Made by a program: the position numbers and the translations under genes. Shown here piece by piece: positions 15,444 through 22,633 of a DNA stretch of 22,735 nucleotides (the first letter of the stretch is position 1; the number at the start of each line of letters is the position of its first letter). The DNA comes from Stenotrophomonas_A sp002429615 (lineage in GTDB: Bacteria > Pseudomonadota > Gammaproteobacteria > Xanthomonadales > Xanthomonadaceae): the NCBI GenBank assembly GCA_031987425.1, contig DALZZL010000051.1, forward strand, positions 1 to 22,735, in the 5' to 3' direction. Under the pieces are notes generated by a model. That model had not been told where the DNA came from and did not search any database. It worked only from the letters and a program-made list of their open reading frames with translations.

Positions 15444-16417
15444 CAGTTGCCTTCCTTGCGCGACAGGCGCAGCAGCATGAAGCGGGCGATGGCCAGCACG
15501 ATGAAGGTCACGATGAACAGCACGAAGCCGAGCAGCAGCAGCGCCGAGCGGTAGGTTTCGGTGGCCTCGCCGAAGTCGTTGGCGATCAGCGCGGCGATGG
15601 TGGTGCCCGGTTCCAGCAGCGACGGCGACAGGCGCACCGTGTTGCCGATCACGAAGGCCACCGCCATGGTCTCGCCGAGCGCGCGGCCCAGGCCGAGGAA
15701 CACACCGCCGATCACCGCCGAGCGGGTGTAGGGCAGCACGATGTCCCAGCTCACTTCCCACTTGGTCGAACCCAGCGCGTAGGCCGATTCCTTCAGCCGG
15801 GTCGGCACGGTCAGGAACACCTCGCGCATCACCGAGGAGATGAACGGGATGACCATGATCGCCAGCACGAAGCCGGCGGTCAGCATGCCGATGCCCAGCG
15901 GCGGACCCTGGAACAGCACGCCGATCACCGGCAGCGTGCCGAGGTGGTCGTTCATCCACGGGGTGACGTATTCGGTCATCACCGGCACCAGCACGAACAG
16001 GCCCCACATGCCGTAGATGATCGACGGGATGCCGGCCAGCAGCTCGATGGCGGTGCCGATCGGCCCACGCAGCCAGCGCGGCGCGACCTCGGTGAGGAAG
16101 AAGGCGATGCCGAAGCTCACCGGCACCGAGATCAGCATCGCGATCAGCGCGGTGACCAGCGTGCCGTAGATCGGCGCCAGCGCGCCGAACTTGTTCTCGA
16201 CCGGGTTCCAGTCGGCCGAATAGAAGAAACTCAGGCCCTGCTCCTGCAGGGCATGGCGGCCGCCCCACAGCATCGACAGGGCCGCGCTGGCCAGGGCGAT
16301 CAGCACGAAGACGACCGTGGCGGTGAGCACCAGCCGGAAGAAGCGGTCGGCGCGCGCGTCACGCAGGTCGCGCCCGAGGGGCGCGGTCATCGCTTCAGGA
16401 ATAACAGTGGCATTCAT
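15443..16417 (-). CDS. pstC: Phosphate ABC transporter permease PstC
   Basis: The 324-residue permease has a first membrane helix at about 29-50, a large periplasmic loop, and the EAA-type loop ESAYALGSTKWEVSWDIVLP before its last helices. Translation is probably coupled to pstA by the TGATG overlap. ATG 16417 (MNATVIPEAM) is taken as start; ATG 16450 upstream and 16390 downstream are alternatives, and none has a strong Shine-Dalgarno. A 111-nt gap with a stable hairpin separates it from pstS1. Confidence 0.95.
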   Translation of the reverse strand: MNATVIPEAMTAPLGRDLRDARADRFFRLVLTATVVFVLIALASAALSMLWGGRHALQEQGLSFFYSADWNPVENKFGALAPIYGTLVTALIAMLISVPVSFGIAFFLTEVAPRWLRGPIGTAIELLAGIPSIIYGMWGLFVLVPVMTEYVTPWMNDHLGTLPVIGVLFQGPPLGIGMLTAGFVLAIMVIPFISSVMREVFLTVPTRLKESAYALGSTKWEVSWDIVLPYTRSAVIGGVFLGLGRALGETMAVAFVIGNTVRLSPSLLEPGTTIAALIANDFGEATETYRSALLLLGFVLFIVTFIVLAIARFMLLRLSRKEGN

Positions 16418-16491
16418 GTGGGGGCTCGGCGTGGGCCATCGAAGGCGCACAGGAGGGAAACGCGGGGGCCGCCTACGCGCGGCCGTGGAAA

Positions 16492-16522
16492 GCGCGCCTG
16501 CCGGGGAGGACGGCAGGCGCGC
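16492..16522 (-). other. Stable hairpin between pstS1 and pstC
   Basis: Perfect 12-bp arms GCGCGCCTGCCG (16492-16503) and CGGCAGGCGCGC (16511-16522) enclose a 7-nt loop. It starts 7 nt after the pstS1 stop and has no T-run. It may partly terminate transcription or protect the pstS1 message from 3' decay, giving more PstS than PstCAB. Confidence 0.7.
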
Positions 16523-16528
16523 CTGGCA

Positions 16529-17626
16529 TTACTTGAACTCGCTGCCCCAGTAGGCTTCGATCTGCTGCACCAGCGCCGGCGGCAGCGGCACGTAGTGCAG
16601 TTCGTTGGCCTGCGCCTGGCCGTTCTCGAATGCCCACTTGAAGAACGCCAGGGTCGCCTTGCTGCGCTCGGCGTCCTTCGGCTGCTTGTGCATCAGCATG
16701 AAGTTGGTCGCGGTGATCGGCCACGCCTGGTCGCCCGGCGCGTTGGTGATCACCAGGTTGAAGTCCTTGGCGTTGGCCCAGTCGGCGCTGGCCGCGGCCG
16801 CGGCGAAGGTCTCCGCGCTCGGCTGCACCCAGTTGCCGGCCGAGTTCTGCATCGACGCGTACGGCATGTTGTTCTGCAGCGCATAGGCCAGCTCCACGTA
16901 GCCGATCGAGCCCTTGATCTGCTGCACGTAGGAGGCCACGCCCTCGTTGCCCTTGCCGCCGACGCCGCCCGGCCACTGCACGGTGGTGCCTTCGCCGACC
17001 TTGTCCTTCCACTCCTGGCTGACCTTGGCCAGGTAGTTGGAGAAGTTGAAGGTGGTGCCCGAACCATCGGAGCGGTGGACGATATTGATCTTGCCCGACG
17101 GCAGCTTCACGCCCGGGTTGGCGGCGACGATGGCCGGATCGTTCCAGGTGGTGATCTTGCCCAGGAAGATGTCGGCGAGCAGCGCGCCGGTCAGGCGCAG
17201 CTGGCCGGCGGCGATGCCTTCCAGGTTGACCACCGGCACCACGCCGCCGATGGCGGAGGGGAACTGGCCCAGGCCGGCCTGCGCCAGCTCGGCCGAATCC
17301 AGCGGCTTGTCGGAGGAGCCGAAATCAACGGTGCCAGCCTTGATCTGGGCGATGCCGCCGCCGGAGCCGATCGACTGGTAGTTGACCTTGTTGCCGGTGG
17401 CGCCGTTGTAGTCCGCCGACCACTTGGAGATCAGCGGATAGATGAAGGAGGCGCCAGCGCCGGAGATTTCGGCGGTCTTGGCGTCGCCGGCGGCCGGCGC
17501 GGCAGCGCCCGGAGCGGTCTGGCCGGCATCGGCGGCGGGCTGGGATTCGTTGCCCGGCTTGCAGGCCGCCAGGCCCAGGGCGATGGACAGGGACAGGGCG
17601 GCGAGGCCGGCCTTCTGCAGTTTCAT
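16529..17626 (-). CDS. pstS: Phosphate-binding lipoprotein PstS (copy 1)
   Basis: The 365-residue binding protein has a lipoprotein signal with lipobox LAAC (Cys22), then an Ala/Pro-rich linker to about residue 52. The PstS domain starts EISGAGASFIYP, and the phosphate-binding segments SIGSGGGIAQI, DFGSSDKPL and HRSDGSGTTFNFSNYL are all present. It should be anchored in a membrane facing the periplasm and deliver phosphate to PstCA. GGAG lies before ATG 17626, and a three-unit PHO box lies upstream. It is paralogous to the PstS at 19372-20388; both end in the same YVPLP...LVQQIEAYW pattern. Confidence 0.95.
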   Translation of the reverse strand: MKLQKAGLAALSLSIALGLAACKPGNESQPAADAGQTAPGAAAPAAGDAKTAEISGAGASFIYPLISKWSADYNGATGNKVNYQSIGSGGGIAQIKAGTVDFGSSDKPLDSAELAQAGLGQFPSAIGGVVPVVNLEGIAAGQLRLTGALLADIFLGKITTWNDPAIVAANPGVKLPSGKINIVHRSDGSGTTFNFSNYLAKVSQEWKDKVGEGTTVQWPGGVGGKGNEGVASYVQQIKGSIGYVELAYALQNNMPYASMQNSAGNWVQPSAETFAAAAASADWANAKDFNLVITNAPGDQAWPITATNFMLMHKQPKDAERSKATLAFFKWAFENGQAQANELHYVPLPPALVQQIEAYWGSEFK

Positions 17627-17675
17627 GCGAACTCCATAGCGGGTGCCGGCGGGGGCCAGCGGTCGACGCTATGAA

Positions 17676-17704
17676 ATGATGTTTTTGTTACAGCGGGATG
17701 ACAT
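17676..17704 (-). promoter_or_regulatory. PHO box upstream of pstS1
   Basis: On the minus strand three 7-bp units, ATGTCAT, CTGTAAC and ACATCAT, are separated by 4 bp each, matching the 11-bp spacing of PhoB sites. TCATAG follows as a possible -10 region, about 45 nt before the pstS1 start codon. The operon is therefore expected to be induced by phosphate starvation. Confidence 0.8.
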
Positions 17705-17762
17705 GGGGTCCTGCGTTCCAATTCAGCTTGGTGGGGGAGGCCTAACCTGGCGAGCCCTGACG

Positions 17763-18266
17763 CTATCTTGAGACCGTGGGGCAGGGCTTGGGTGCGCCTA
17801 TCGTGACGCAGGCGGTTCGCGGCGGTGGTGGTTGCCAGGGTCTGCCCGATACGGGAGCCCGAGGGAGGCTGCCTGGCGCGCGTGGCGGTGGTTGGCGCGG
17901 CGGTGGTTCAATGACGTGAACCTTTCCTTGGGGGGGGGGATCGGGAGGGTCTTTGGCGAACTTCGGGCCGGTGGATCGAAATTTGTTGTCCATGTTGACT
18001 TGGTAGTTGATGCAATGGGTCCTGTTGCAGACGGTGTACTCAGTTCCTGACAAGTACGGGATGGCCCAGAATCTATCGATTGGCGCGACGGCCCGGCGCA
18101 GGAAATAGTTGGTTGTCGGGTCTGCCTGGGGACTTCCCAGTGGGCAATGAGGGCATTCGAGCGGGCCACGTGGGATGGCACGAAGTGCTTGCGTCACGAG
18201 TAGCGCCATTCCGAACAGAATGATGGCGGCGATCAAGATTCTCTTGCGGAGACTCACAGCAGTCAC
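17763..18266 (-). CDS. Small Pro-rich membrane-anchored protein of unknown function
   Basis: I do not recognise this 167-residue protein. It has one N-terminal membrane helix (about 9-30), a CPHC pair (Cys38, Cys41), Cys80 and Cys85, and a Pro-rich C-terminal half. GTG 18266 is chosen because AAGGAG stands 7 nt before it, one of the strongest ribosome sites in the window. Codons 110-113 contain a run of ten C residues (17930-17939), a likely slippage site. It overlaps the end of the Sel1 gene by 194 nt in another frame, so the two are probably co-expressed. Confidence 0.6.
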   Translation of the reverse strand: MTAVSLRKRILIAAIILFGMALLVTQALRAIPRGPLECPHCPLGSPQADPTTNYFLRRAVAPIDRFWAIPYLSGTEYTVCNRTHCINYQVNMDNKFRSTGPKFAKDPPDPPPQGKVHVIEPPPRQPPPRAPGSLPRAPVSGRPWQPPPPRTACVTIGAPKPCPTVSR

Positions 18267-19149
18267 GATATATCTCCTTGGCCAGGACGGCAGCGTCTTG
18301 CCTTTGTTGAGGTGAAATGGACATCTCCAGCTGCTCCATGTCCCAGGGCTTGATGCGTCCATCGGCTTTTTGTCCCGCCAGGAAGTAGGCGTAAGCGCGG
18401 ACATCGTCTTGTGGCGTGAGAATTCCAACTCGGTAGCTTTGTCCAAGCGAGTTCAACGCATCGACGCTGCCGTTGGATGCCGCGATGTGCAGATACCGCA
18501 TCGCGCGCTGCCTGAATTCGACGATCCGCTCTGGCTCTTTCAGCATCATGCTGGGCGATACCAACACGACGTCGGACGCCGCCGCATAGGTGAGCTGGGC
18601 GACGACGTCTCCGCCGTCCGCCGCCCTCTGCAACCACTCGCCAATGCGTAGGTAGTCTTCCGGTGCCAGGCCCTCGCAGTCGGCGGCGCGCTGGGCGCGC
18701 AGGCGCAATGCGGCATCGAGCCCACCCATGGCTTGCGCTTCCACCCGCAGCGCGTCGTCATCGTCCTGGTGTTCCAGGGTGGCGCGGCAGTACATGAGTT
18801 TCAGGCCGATCACCAGGGCGGCGTAGCCTTCGCCCTGCATGGCGCGGCTTTGCAGTGCCGCAATGACATCCACTGCCTTGCCTTCAGGAGGCTCGACGCT
18901 TCCACCTATCAGGAATGCTTTAGGGCCGACGCGCTCGATGGCTGTCGAGAATCCCGATTGAGCGCGAGTTGGCGCAATGGGCTGCGCGGAATCAAGTGTT
19001 GTCGTGGCTGGCGTCGTGAGTTCGGGCGCTGCGGCCGGCTTCTTTTGCGTGGCATGTGTCAGTGCCGCGTACACCCCGTAGCCGACCAGGATTGTCATCA
19101 AGGTCGCTATTGCGCCGGCGTGCAGCGGGCGTTTTCCGGGTGAGGGCAT
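18073..19149 (-). CDS. Sel1-like repeat protein with N-terminal membrane anchor
   Basis: The 358-residue protein has a hydrophobic N-terminal anchor (about 10-30), a Thr/Pro/Ala linker, and helical Sel1/TPR-like repeats (about 170-290, for example DALNSLGQSYRVG and VRAYAYFLAGQK). Such repeats mediate protein binding; no function can be given. GGAG precedes ATG 19149 by 9 nt. The last 60 or so residues, after EIYRDCCE, lose any helical character and coincide with the next gene in another frame, so the native end may have been lost by a frameshift. Together with the next gene it separates the two pstS genes. Confidence 0.7.
   Translation of the reverse strand: MPSPGKRPLHAGAIATLMTILVGYGVYAALTHATQKKPAAAPELTTPATTTLDSAQPIAPTRAQSGFSTAIERVGPKAFLIGGSVEPPEGKAVDVIAALQSRAMQGEGYAALVIGLKLMYCRATLEHQDDDDALRVEAQAMGGLDAALRLRAQRAADCEGLAPEDYLRIGEWLQRAADGGDVVAQLTYAAASDVVLVSPSMMLKEPERIVEFRQRAMRYLHIAASNGSVDALNSLGQSYRVGILTPQDDVRAYAYFLAGQKADGRIKPWDMEQLEMSISPQQRQDAAVLAKEIYRDCCESPQENLDRRHHSVRNGATRDASTSCHPTWPARMPSLPTGKSPGRPDNQLFPAPGRRANR
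18274..18279 (-). promoter_or_regulatory. Ribosome binding site deciding the GTG start at 18266
   Basis: AAGGAG on the minus strand is 7 nt before GTG 18266. It lies inside the coding frame of the Sel1-like gene and sets the start of the small Pro-rich protein. Confidence 0.7.
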
Positions 19150-19283
19150 GCATTCGGCTCCAGGGAAGGATGTGTCGGAGCTGCCTGGGGCCGGTTGCTT
19201 CCGAGTGCTGGCCCTATCAATAGCGCCTCGTTGCGTTTCGGAAAATTGGAATATTCGTCCGCATCGTGCGTCGGATGATGGAG

Positions 19284-19320
19284 CAAAAGAAAAAGCGCGG
19301 ACCTTGCGGCCCGCGCTTTT
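19284..19320 (-). terminator. Intrinsic terminator of pstS2
   Basis: A 10-bp stem (AAAAGCGCGG at 19291-19300 with 19311-19320) encloses a 10-nt loop and runs into TTTTTCTTTT on the minus strand. It lies about 50 nt after the pstS2 stop and should prevent read-through into the Sel1-like gene. Confidence 0.88.
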
Positions 19321-19371
19321 CCAGGTTGATCCGGCGGGAGAGAACGCCGGATCGTCCGTGCCTGGGAAGGC

Positions 19372-20388
19372 TTACTTCATGTTCGCGGCCCAGTAGGCCT
19401 CGATCTGCTGCACCAGCGAGTCCGGCAGCGGCACGTAGTCCAGCTGCTGGGCCTGCGGCGCGCCGTTGTGGAAGGACCACTTGAAGAAGTCCAGCGCCGC
19501 CTTCGAGGAGGCCGGCTTCTTCGCCTTCTTGTACATGATCGCCCAGGTGGTGGCGGTGATCGGCCACGCTTCGGCGCCCGGAGCGTTGGTCATGATCAGG
19601 TTGAAGTCCTTGGCCGACTTCCAGTCCGCGGTGGCGGCGGCGGCCGAGAAGGCCTTGTCGTCCGGCTGCACGAAACGGCCGGCGGCGTTCTTCAGGCTGG
19701 CGTAGTTGAGCTTGTTCTGCAGCGCATAGGCGTACTCGACGTAGCCCACGCCGCCGCGGATCTGCTTCACGTAAGCGGCCACGCCCTCGTTGCCCTTGCC
19801 GCCGATGCCGGCCGGCCACTGGACGCTGGTGCCTTCACCCACGGCCGACTTCCACTCCGGGCTGACCTTGGACAGGTAGTTGGTGAAGTTGAACGAGGTG
19901 CCCGAGCTGTCCGAGCGGTGCACGACGGTGATCTTGACGTCCGGCAGGGTCAGGCCCGGGTTCAGCGCGGCGATCGCCGGGTCGTTCCACTTGCTGATCT
20001 TGCCGAGGAAGATGCCGGCCAGCGTGGTGCCGTCCAGCTTCATCGCACCCGGGGCGACGCCCGGCACGTTGAACACCGGCACGATGCCGCCGATCACGAC
20101 CGGGAACTGGCCCAGGCCGAACTTCGCCAGTTCCGGACCGGTCAGCGGCTTGTCGGAGGCGCCGAAGTCGACGGTCGCGGCCTGGATCTGCGCGATGCCG
20201 CCACCCGAACCGATCGACTGATAGTTGACGTGCGTGCCGCTCTTCTCGGCATAGGCCGCCGACCACTTCGACAGCACGGGGTACACGAAGCTCGAGCCCG
20301 CACCGGTCACGTCGGTCGCATTCGCGGCAATGCTGAGCGAAGCCAGGGCCAGCGCGAGCGGCAGGCGGAACTTGGAGATGGAAGTCAT
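19372..20388 (-). CDS. pstS: Periplasmic phosphate-binding protein PstS (copy 2)
   Basis: The 338-residue protein has an ordinary cleavable signal peptide (1-23, cleavage after AANA) with no lipobox, so it should be soluble in the periplasm, unlike copy 1. The binding segments TGAGSSFVYP, SIGSGGGIAQI, DFGASDKPL and HRSDSSGTSFNFTNYL are complete. ATG 20388 gives the clean signal peptide; the frame is open to 20421. It has its own PHO-box array and terminator and no adjacent permease, so it probably feeds the same PstCAB complex. It is divergent from the porin gene. Confidence 0.94.
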   Translation of the reverse strand: MTSISKFRLPLALALASLSIAANATDVTGAGSSFVYPVLSKWSAAYAEKSGTHVNYQSIGSGGGIAQIQAATVDFGASDKPLTGPELAKFGLGQFPVVIGGIVPVFNVPGVAPGAMKLDGTTLAGIFLGKISKWNDPAIAALNPGLTLPDVKITVVHRSDSSGTSFNFTNYLSKVSPEWKSAVGEGTSVQWPAGIGGKGNEGVAAYVKQIRGGVGYVEYAYALQNKLNYASLKNAAGRFVQPDDKAFSAAAATADWKSAKDFNLIMTNAPGAEAWPITATTWAIMYKKAKKPASSKAALDFFKWSFHNGAPQAQQLDYVPLPDSLVQQIEAYWAANMK

Positions 20389-20451
20389 GTTGAGGTTTCT
20401 CGATGGGAGACGGCGCCACACGCCGTGGCGGCGCCATTGAAAGCGGCGTCG

Positions 20452-20491
20452 ATGGCGGTTTGGCGACGGTTGGATGACAGTTCCATGACGG
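20452..20491 (-). promoter_or_regulatory. PHO-box array of pstS2
   Basis: On the minus strand four 7-bp units, CCGTCAT, CTGTCAT, CCGTCGC and CCGCCAT, are each separated by 4 bp. The first two match the PhoB consensus well; the other two are weaker but in exact 11-bp phase. The array lies 64-103 nt before the pstS2 start codon. Confidence 0.8.
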
Positions 20492-20505
20492 CCGTGTCAC
20501 GGCGC

Positions 20506-20532
20506 GGAACGTGCATGCCACGTGCAGGTTCC
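20506..20532. promoter_or_regulatory. Imperfect dyad between the divergent PHO boxes
   Basis: Arms GGAACGTGCA (20506-20515) and TGCAGGTTCC (20523-20532) pair with one mismatch around a 7-nt centre. The dyad fills the gap between the two PHO-box arrays. It could bind a second regulator; none can be named. Confidence 0.45.
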
Positions 20533-20538
20533 ATGTGG

Positions 20539-20578
20539 CTGTCGCCGGACTGTCACATTCGAGTCGCGGGAGTGTCAC
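20539..20578 (+). promoter_or_regulatory. PHO-box array of the phosphate porin gene
   Basis: On the plus strand CTGTCGC, CTGTCAC, GAGTCGC and GTGTCAC are each separated by exactly 4 bp, giving four units in 11-bp phase. An AT-rich stretch with TTTAAC follows as a possible -10 region. The porin start codon is 87 nt downstream. Confidence 0.85.
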
Positions 20579-20665
20579 AAATTTTTCGGAAATTTAACGA
20601 GGTCGGTAACTGCCATCACCTGGCAATCACTGCGTAAACCTCAAACCACTTCCGGAGAATCTCCA

Positions 20666-21883
20666 ATGCGTTCCAGCTTGCTCGCAACGGCCATTGCCAC
20701 TGGCCTCGGGCTCACCGCTCTTACTGCCGCCGGCAATGCTAATGCGGCCCCTCCCGCCGTAACCGCCGAGCAGCTGGCGCAGCTGCAGGCCCAGATCGCC
20801 GCGCTGCAGGCGCAGGTGACCGAACTGCAGGCGCAGAACGACGCGCAGTCGGAAGTGAATGTCACCCAGGCCAAGGCGATCGAAGCCACCGCCGATACGC
20901 AGAAGACCGTCGACGGCCTGAAGAAGCTGGTCAACGACAACTCGATCAGCGGCCGCATCTTCTTTGACATGTCGAACATCGACGCGACCAGCAACGGCAA
21001 GGACACCGCCGCTGCCGGTACCGGCTTCGACGTCAAGCGCTTCTACCTGGGCGTCAACCACAAGTTCAATGACATCTGGTCGGCGAACCTGACCACCGAC
21101 TTCACCTACTCGTCGGCCCTGGGCAACACCCAGGTGTTCGTCAAGAAGGCCTACCTGCAGGGCAAGTTCTCCGACGCGTTCGTGTTCCGCGCCGGTGCGG
21201 CCGACATGCCGTGGATCCCGTATGCCGAGTCGTTCTACGGCATGCGTTACGTCGAGAACACCCTGGTCGACCGCCTGAAGTACGGCAACTCGTCCGACTG
21301 GGGTCTGCACGCTGGCGGTGAGCTGGGTGGCGGCATGGCCAACTACGCCGCGTCGGTCGTGACCGGCGCCGGCTACAAGAACCCGACCCGTGGCAAGGGC
21401 ATGGACGTCGAAGGCCGCGTTGCCTTCGTGCCGATGCAGAACCTCGCCATCGCCGTCGGTGGCTACAGCGGCACCCTGGGCAAGGAAACCGGAACCGTCG
21501 ACGCCGAGCACGATGCGAACCGCTGGGACGCCATGGTGGCCTACGCCAACAAGGGCTGGCGCCTGGGTGCGGAATACTTCCAGGCCAAGAACTACAACAA
21601 CGTGCTGACCGTGGCGACCGACAAGGCCGACGGCTGGTCGGTGTGGGGTTCGGTGCCGCTGACCGACGGTGGCATCACCGCGTTCGGTCGCTACGACAAG
21701 GCCGACACCAGCAAGACGCTGGACCCGAGCCTGGAGAACACCTACTGGAACGTCGGCGTCGAGTTCCCGGTCATCAAGGGCTTCAAGCTGGCGGCCGTGT
21801 ACAAGGACACCAAGAACGAGAATGCGACCACCATCGACCAGCGCACCAAGGAATTCGGTGTGTGGGGCGACGTGTCCTTCTGA
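20666..21883 (+). CDS. Phosphate/pyrophosphate-selective porin, OprO/OprP type
   Basis: The 405-residue outer-membrane protein has a signal peptide (1-27, ANA then APP), a coiled coil with QAQ repeats (about 32-70) that would stand in the periplasm, and a beta-barrel of the porin O/P family ending in the terminal Phe (GVWGDVSF) used for outer-membrane insertion. It should form a trimeric anion channel for phosphate. ATG 20666 follows GGAGAA; the frame is open upstream through the PHO boxes to 20522, which is not a credible start. Its divergent neighbour is pstS2, and the shared PHO-box region implies joint induction in phosphate starvation. Confidence 0.92.
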   Translation: MRSSLLATAIATGLGLTALTAAGNANAAPPAVTAEQLAQLQAQIAALQAQVTELQAQNDAQSEVNVTQAKAIEATADTQKTVDGLKKLVNDNSISGRIFFDMSNIDATSNGKDTAAAGTGFDVKRFYLGVNHKFNDIWSANLTTDFTYSSALGNTQVFVKKAYLQGKFSDAFVFRAGAADMPWIPYAESFYGMRYVENTLVDRLKYGNSSDWGLHAGGELGGGMANYAASVVTGAGYKNPTRGKGMDVEGRVAFVPMQNLAIAVGGYSGTLGKETGTVDAEHDANRWDAMVAYANKGWRLGAEYFQAKNYNNVLTVATDKADGWSVWGSVPLTDGGITAFGRYDKADTSKTLDPSLENTYWNVGVEFPVIKGFKLAAVYKDTKNENATTIDQRTKEFGVWGDVSF

Positions 21884-21905
21884 TCCCGGTGTAATGGGAT
21901 GATCG

Positions 21906-21941
21906 CGGCGGCGGGGGAAACCCCGCCGCCGTTTTCTTTTG
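21906..21941 (+). terminator. Intrinsic terminator of the porin gene
   Basis: An 11-bp GC-rich stem (21906-21916 with 21921-21931) with a GAAA loop is followed by TTTTCTTTT. It sits 23 nt after the porin stop and just before the convergent nth gene. Confidence 0.92.
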
Positions 21942-21952
21942 GGGCGTACCCG

Positions 21953-22633
21953 TCAGGCCGCCTGTGTCTTGTCCGGATAGCGGCACAGGTCGCGGATCAC
22001 GCATTGCGGGCAGTCCGGCTTGCGCGCCTTGCACACGTAACGCCCGTGCAGGATCAGCCAGTGATGCGCGTCCTGCATGAATTCCGCCGGGATCACCTTC
22101 ACCAGTTTGTCTTCCACCGCGCGCACATCCTTGCCCGGGGCCAGCCCGGTGCGGTTGGAGACGCGGAAGATATGTGTGTCCACCGCCATCGTGGGTTCGC
22201 CGAAGGCGGTGTTGAGCACCACGTTGGCGGTCTTGCGCCCAACGCCGGGCAACGACTCCAGCGCGGCGCGCTCGCGCGGCACCTCGCCGCCGTACTCATC
22301 CACCAGGATGCGGCACGCCGCCACCACATTCTTCGCCTTGGCGTTGTACAGGCCGATGGTAGAGATGTAGCGCTTCAGGCCTTCCTCGCCGAGGTCGAGG
22401 ATCGCCTGCGGCGTGTTCGCCACCGGGAACAGCCGGCGCGTGGCCTTGTTGACGCCGACGTCGGTGGCCTGCGCCGAGAGCGTCACCGCCACCAGCAGTT
22501 CGAACGGCGTGGTGTATTCCAGTTCGGTCTTCGGATGCGGGTTGAGCTCGCGCAGGCGCGAGAACAGTTCGACGACCTCGGCCTTGCTCAATGTCTTGCC
22601 ACGGCGCGCGGGCTTGCTGGCGATGGCGGTCAT
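21953..22633 (-). CDS. nth: Endonuclease III (DNA glycosylase/AP lyase)
   Basis: This 226-residue base-excision repair enzyme removes oxidised pyrimidines and cleaves the resulting abasic site. The helix-hairpin-helix LPGVGRKTANVVL carries catalytic Lys134; Asp152 is in VDTHIFRVSNR; and the 4Fe-4S cluster ligands are Cys201, Cys208, Cys211 and Cys217. Each sits exactly 14 residues after its E. coli counterpart (K120, D138, C187, C194, C197, C203). ATG 22633 overlaps the stop of the preceding gene by 4 nt (ATGA), so the two are translationally coupled. Confidence 0.97.
   Translation of the reverse strand: MTAIASKPARRGKTLSKAEVVELFSRLRELNPHPKTELEYTTPFELLVAVTLSAQATDVGVNKATRRLFPVANTPQAILDLGEEGLKRYISTIGLYNAKAKNVVAACRILVDEYGGEVPRERAALESLPGVGRKTANVVLNTAFGEPTMAVDTHIFRVSNRTGLAPGKDVRAVEDKLVKVIPAEFMQDAHHWLILHGRYVCKARKPDCPQCVIRDLCRYPDKTQAA

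Noticed and set aside
15944..17674. Plus-strand open frame of 576 codons across pstC and pstS1
   Set aside because: Antisense shadow of two well-identified genes; it also crosses their intergenic hairpin.
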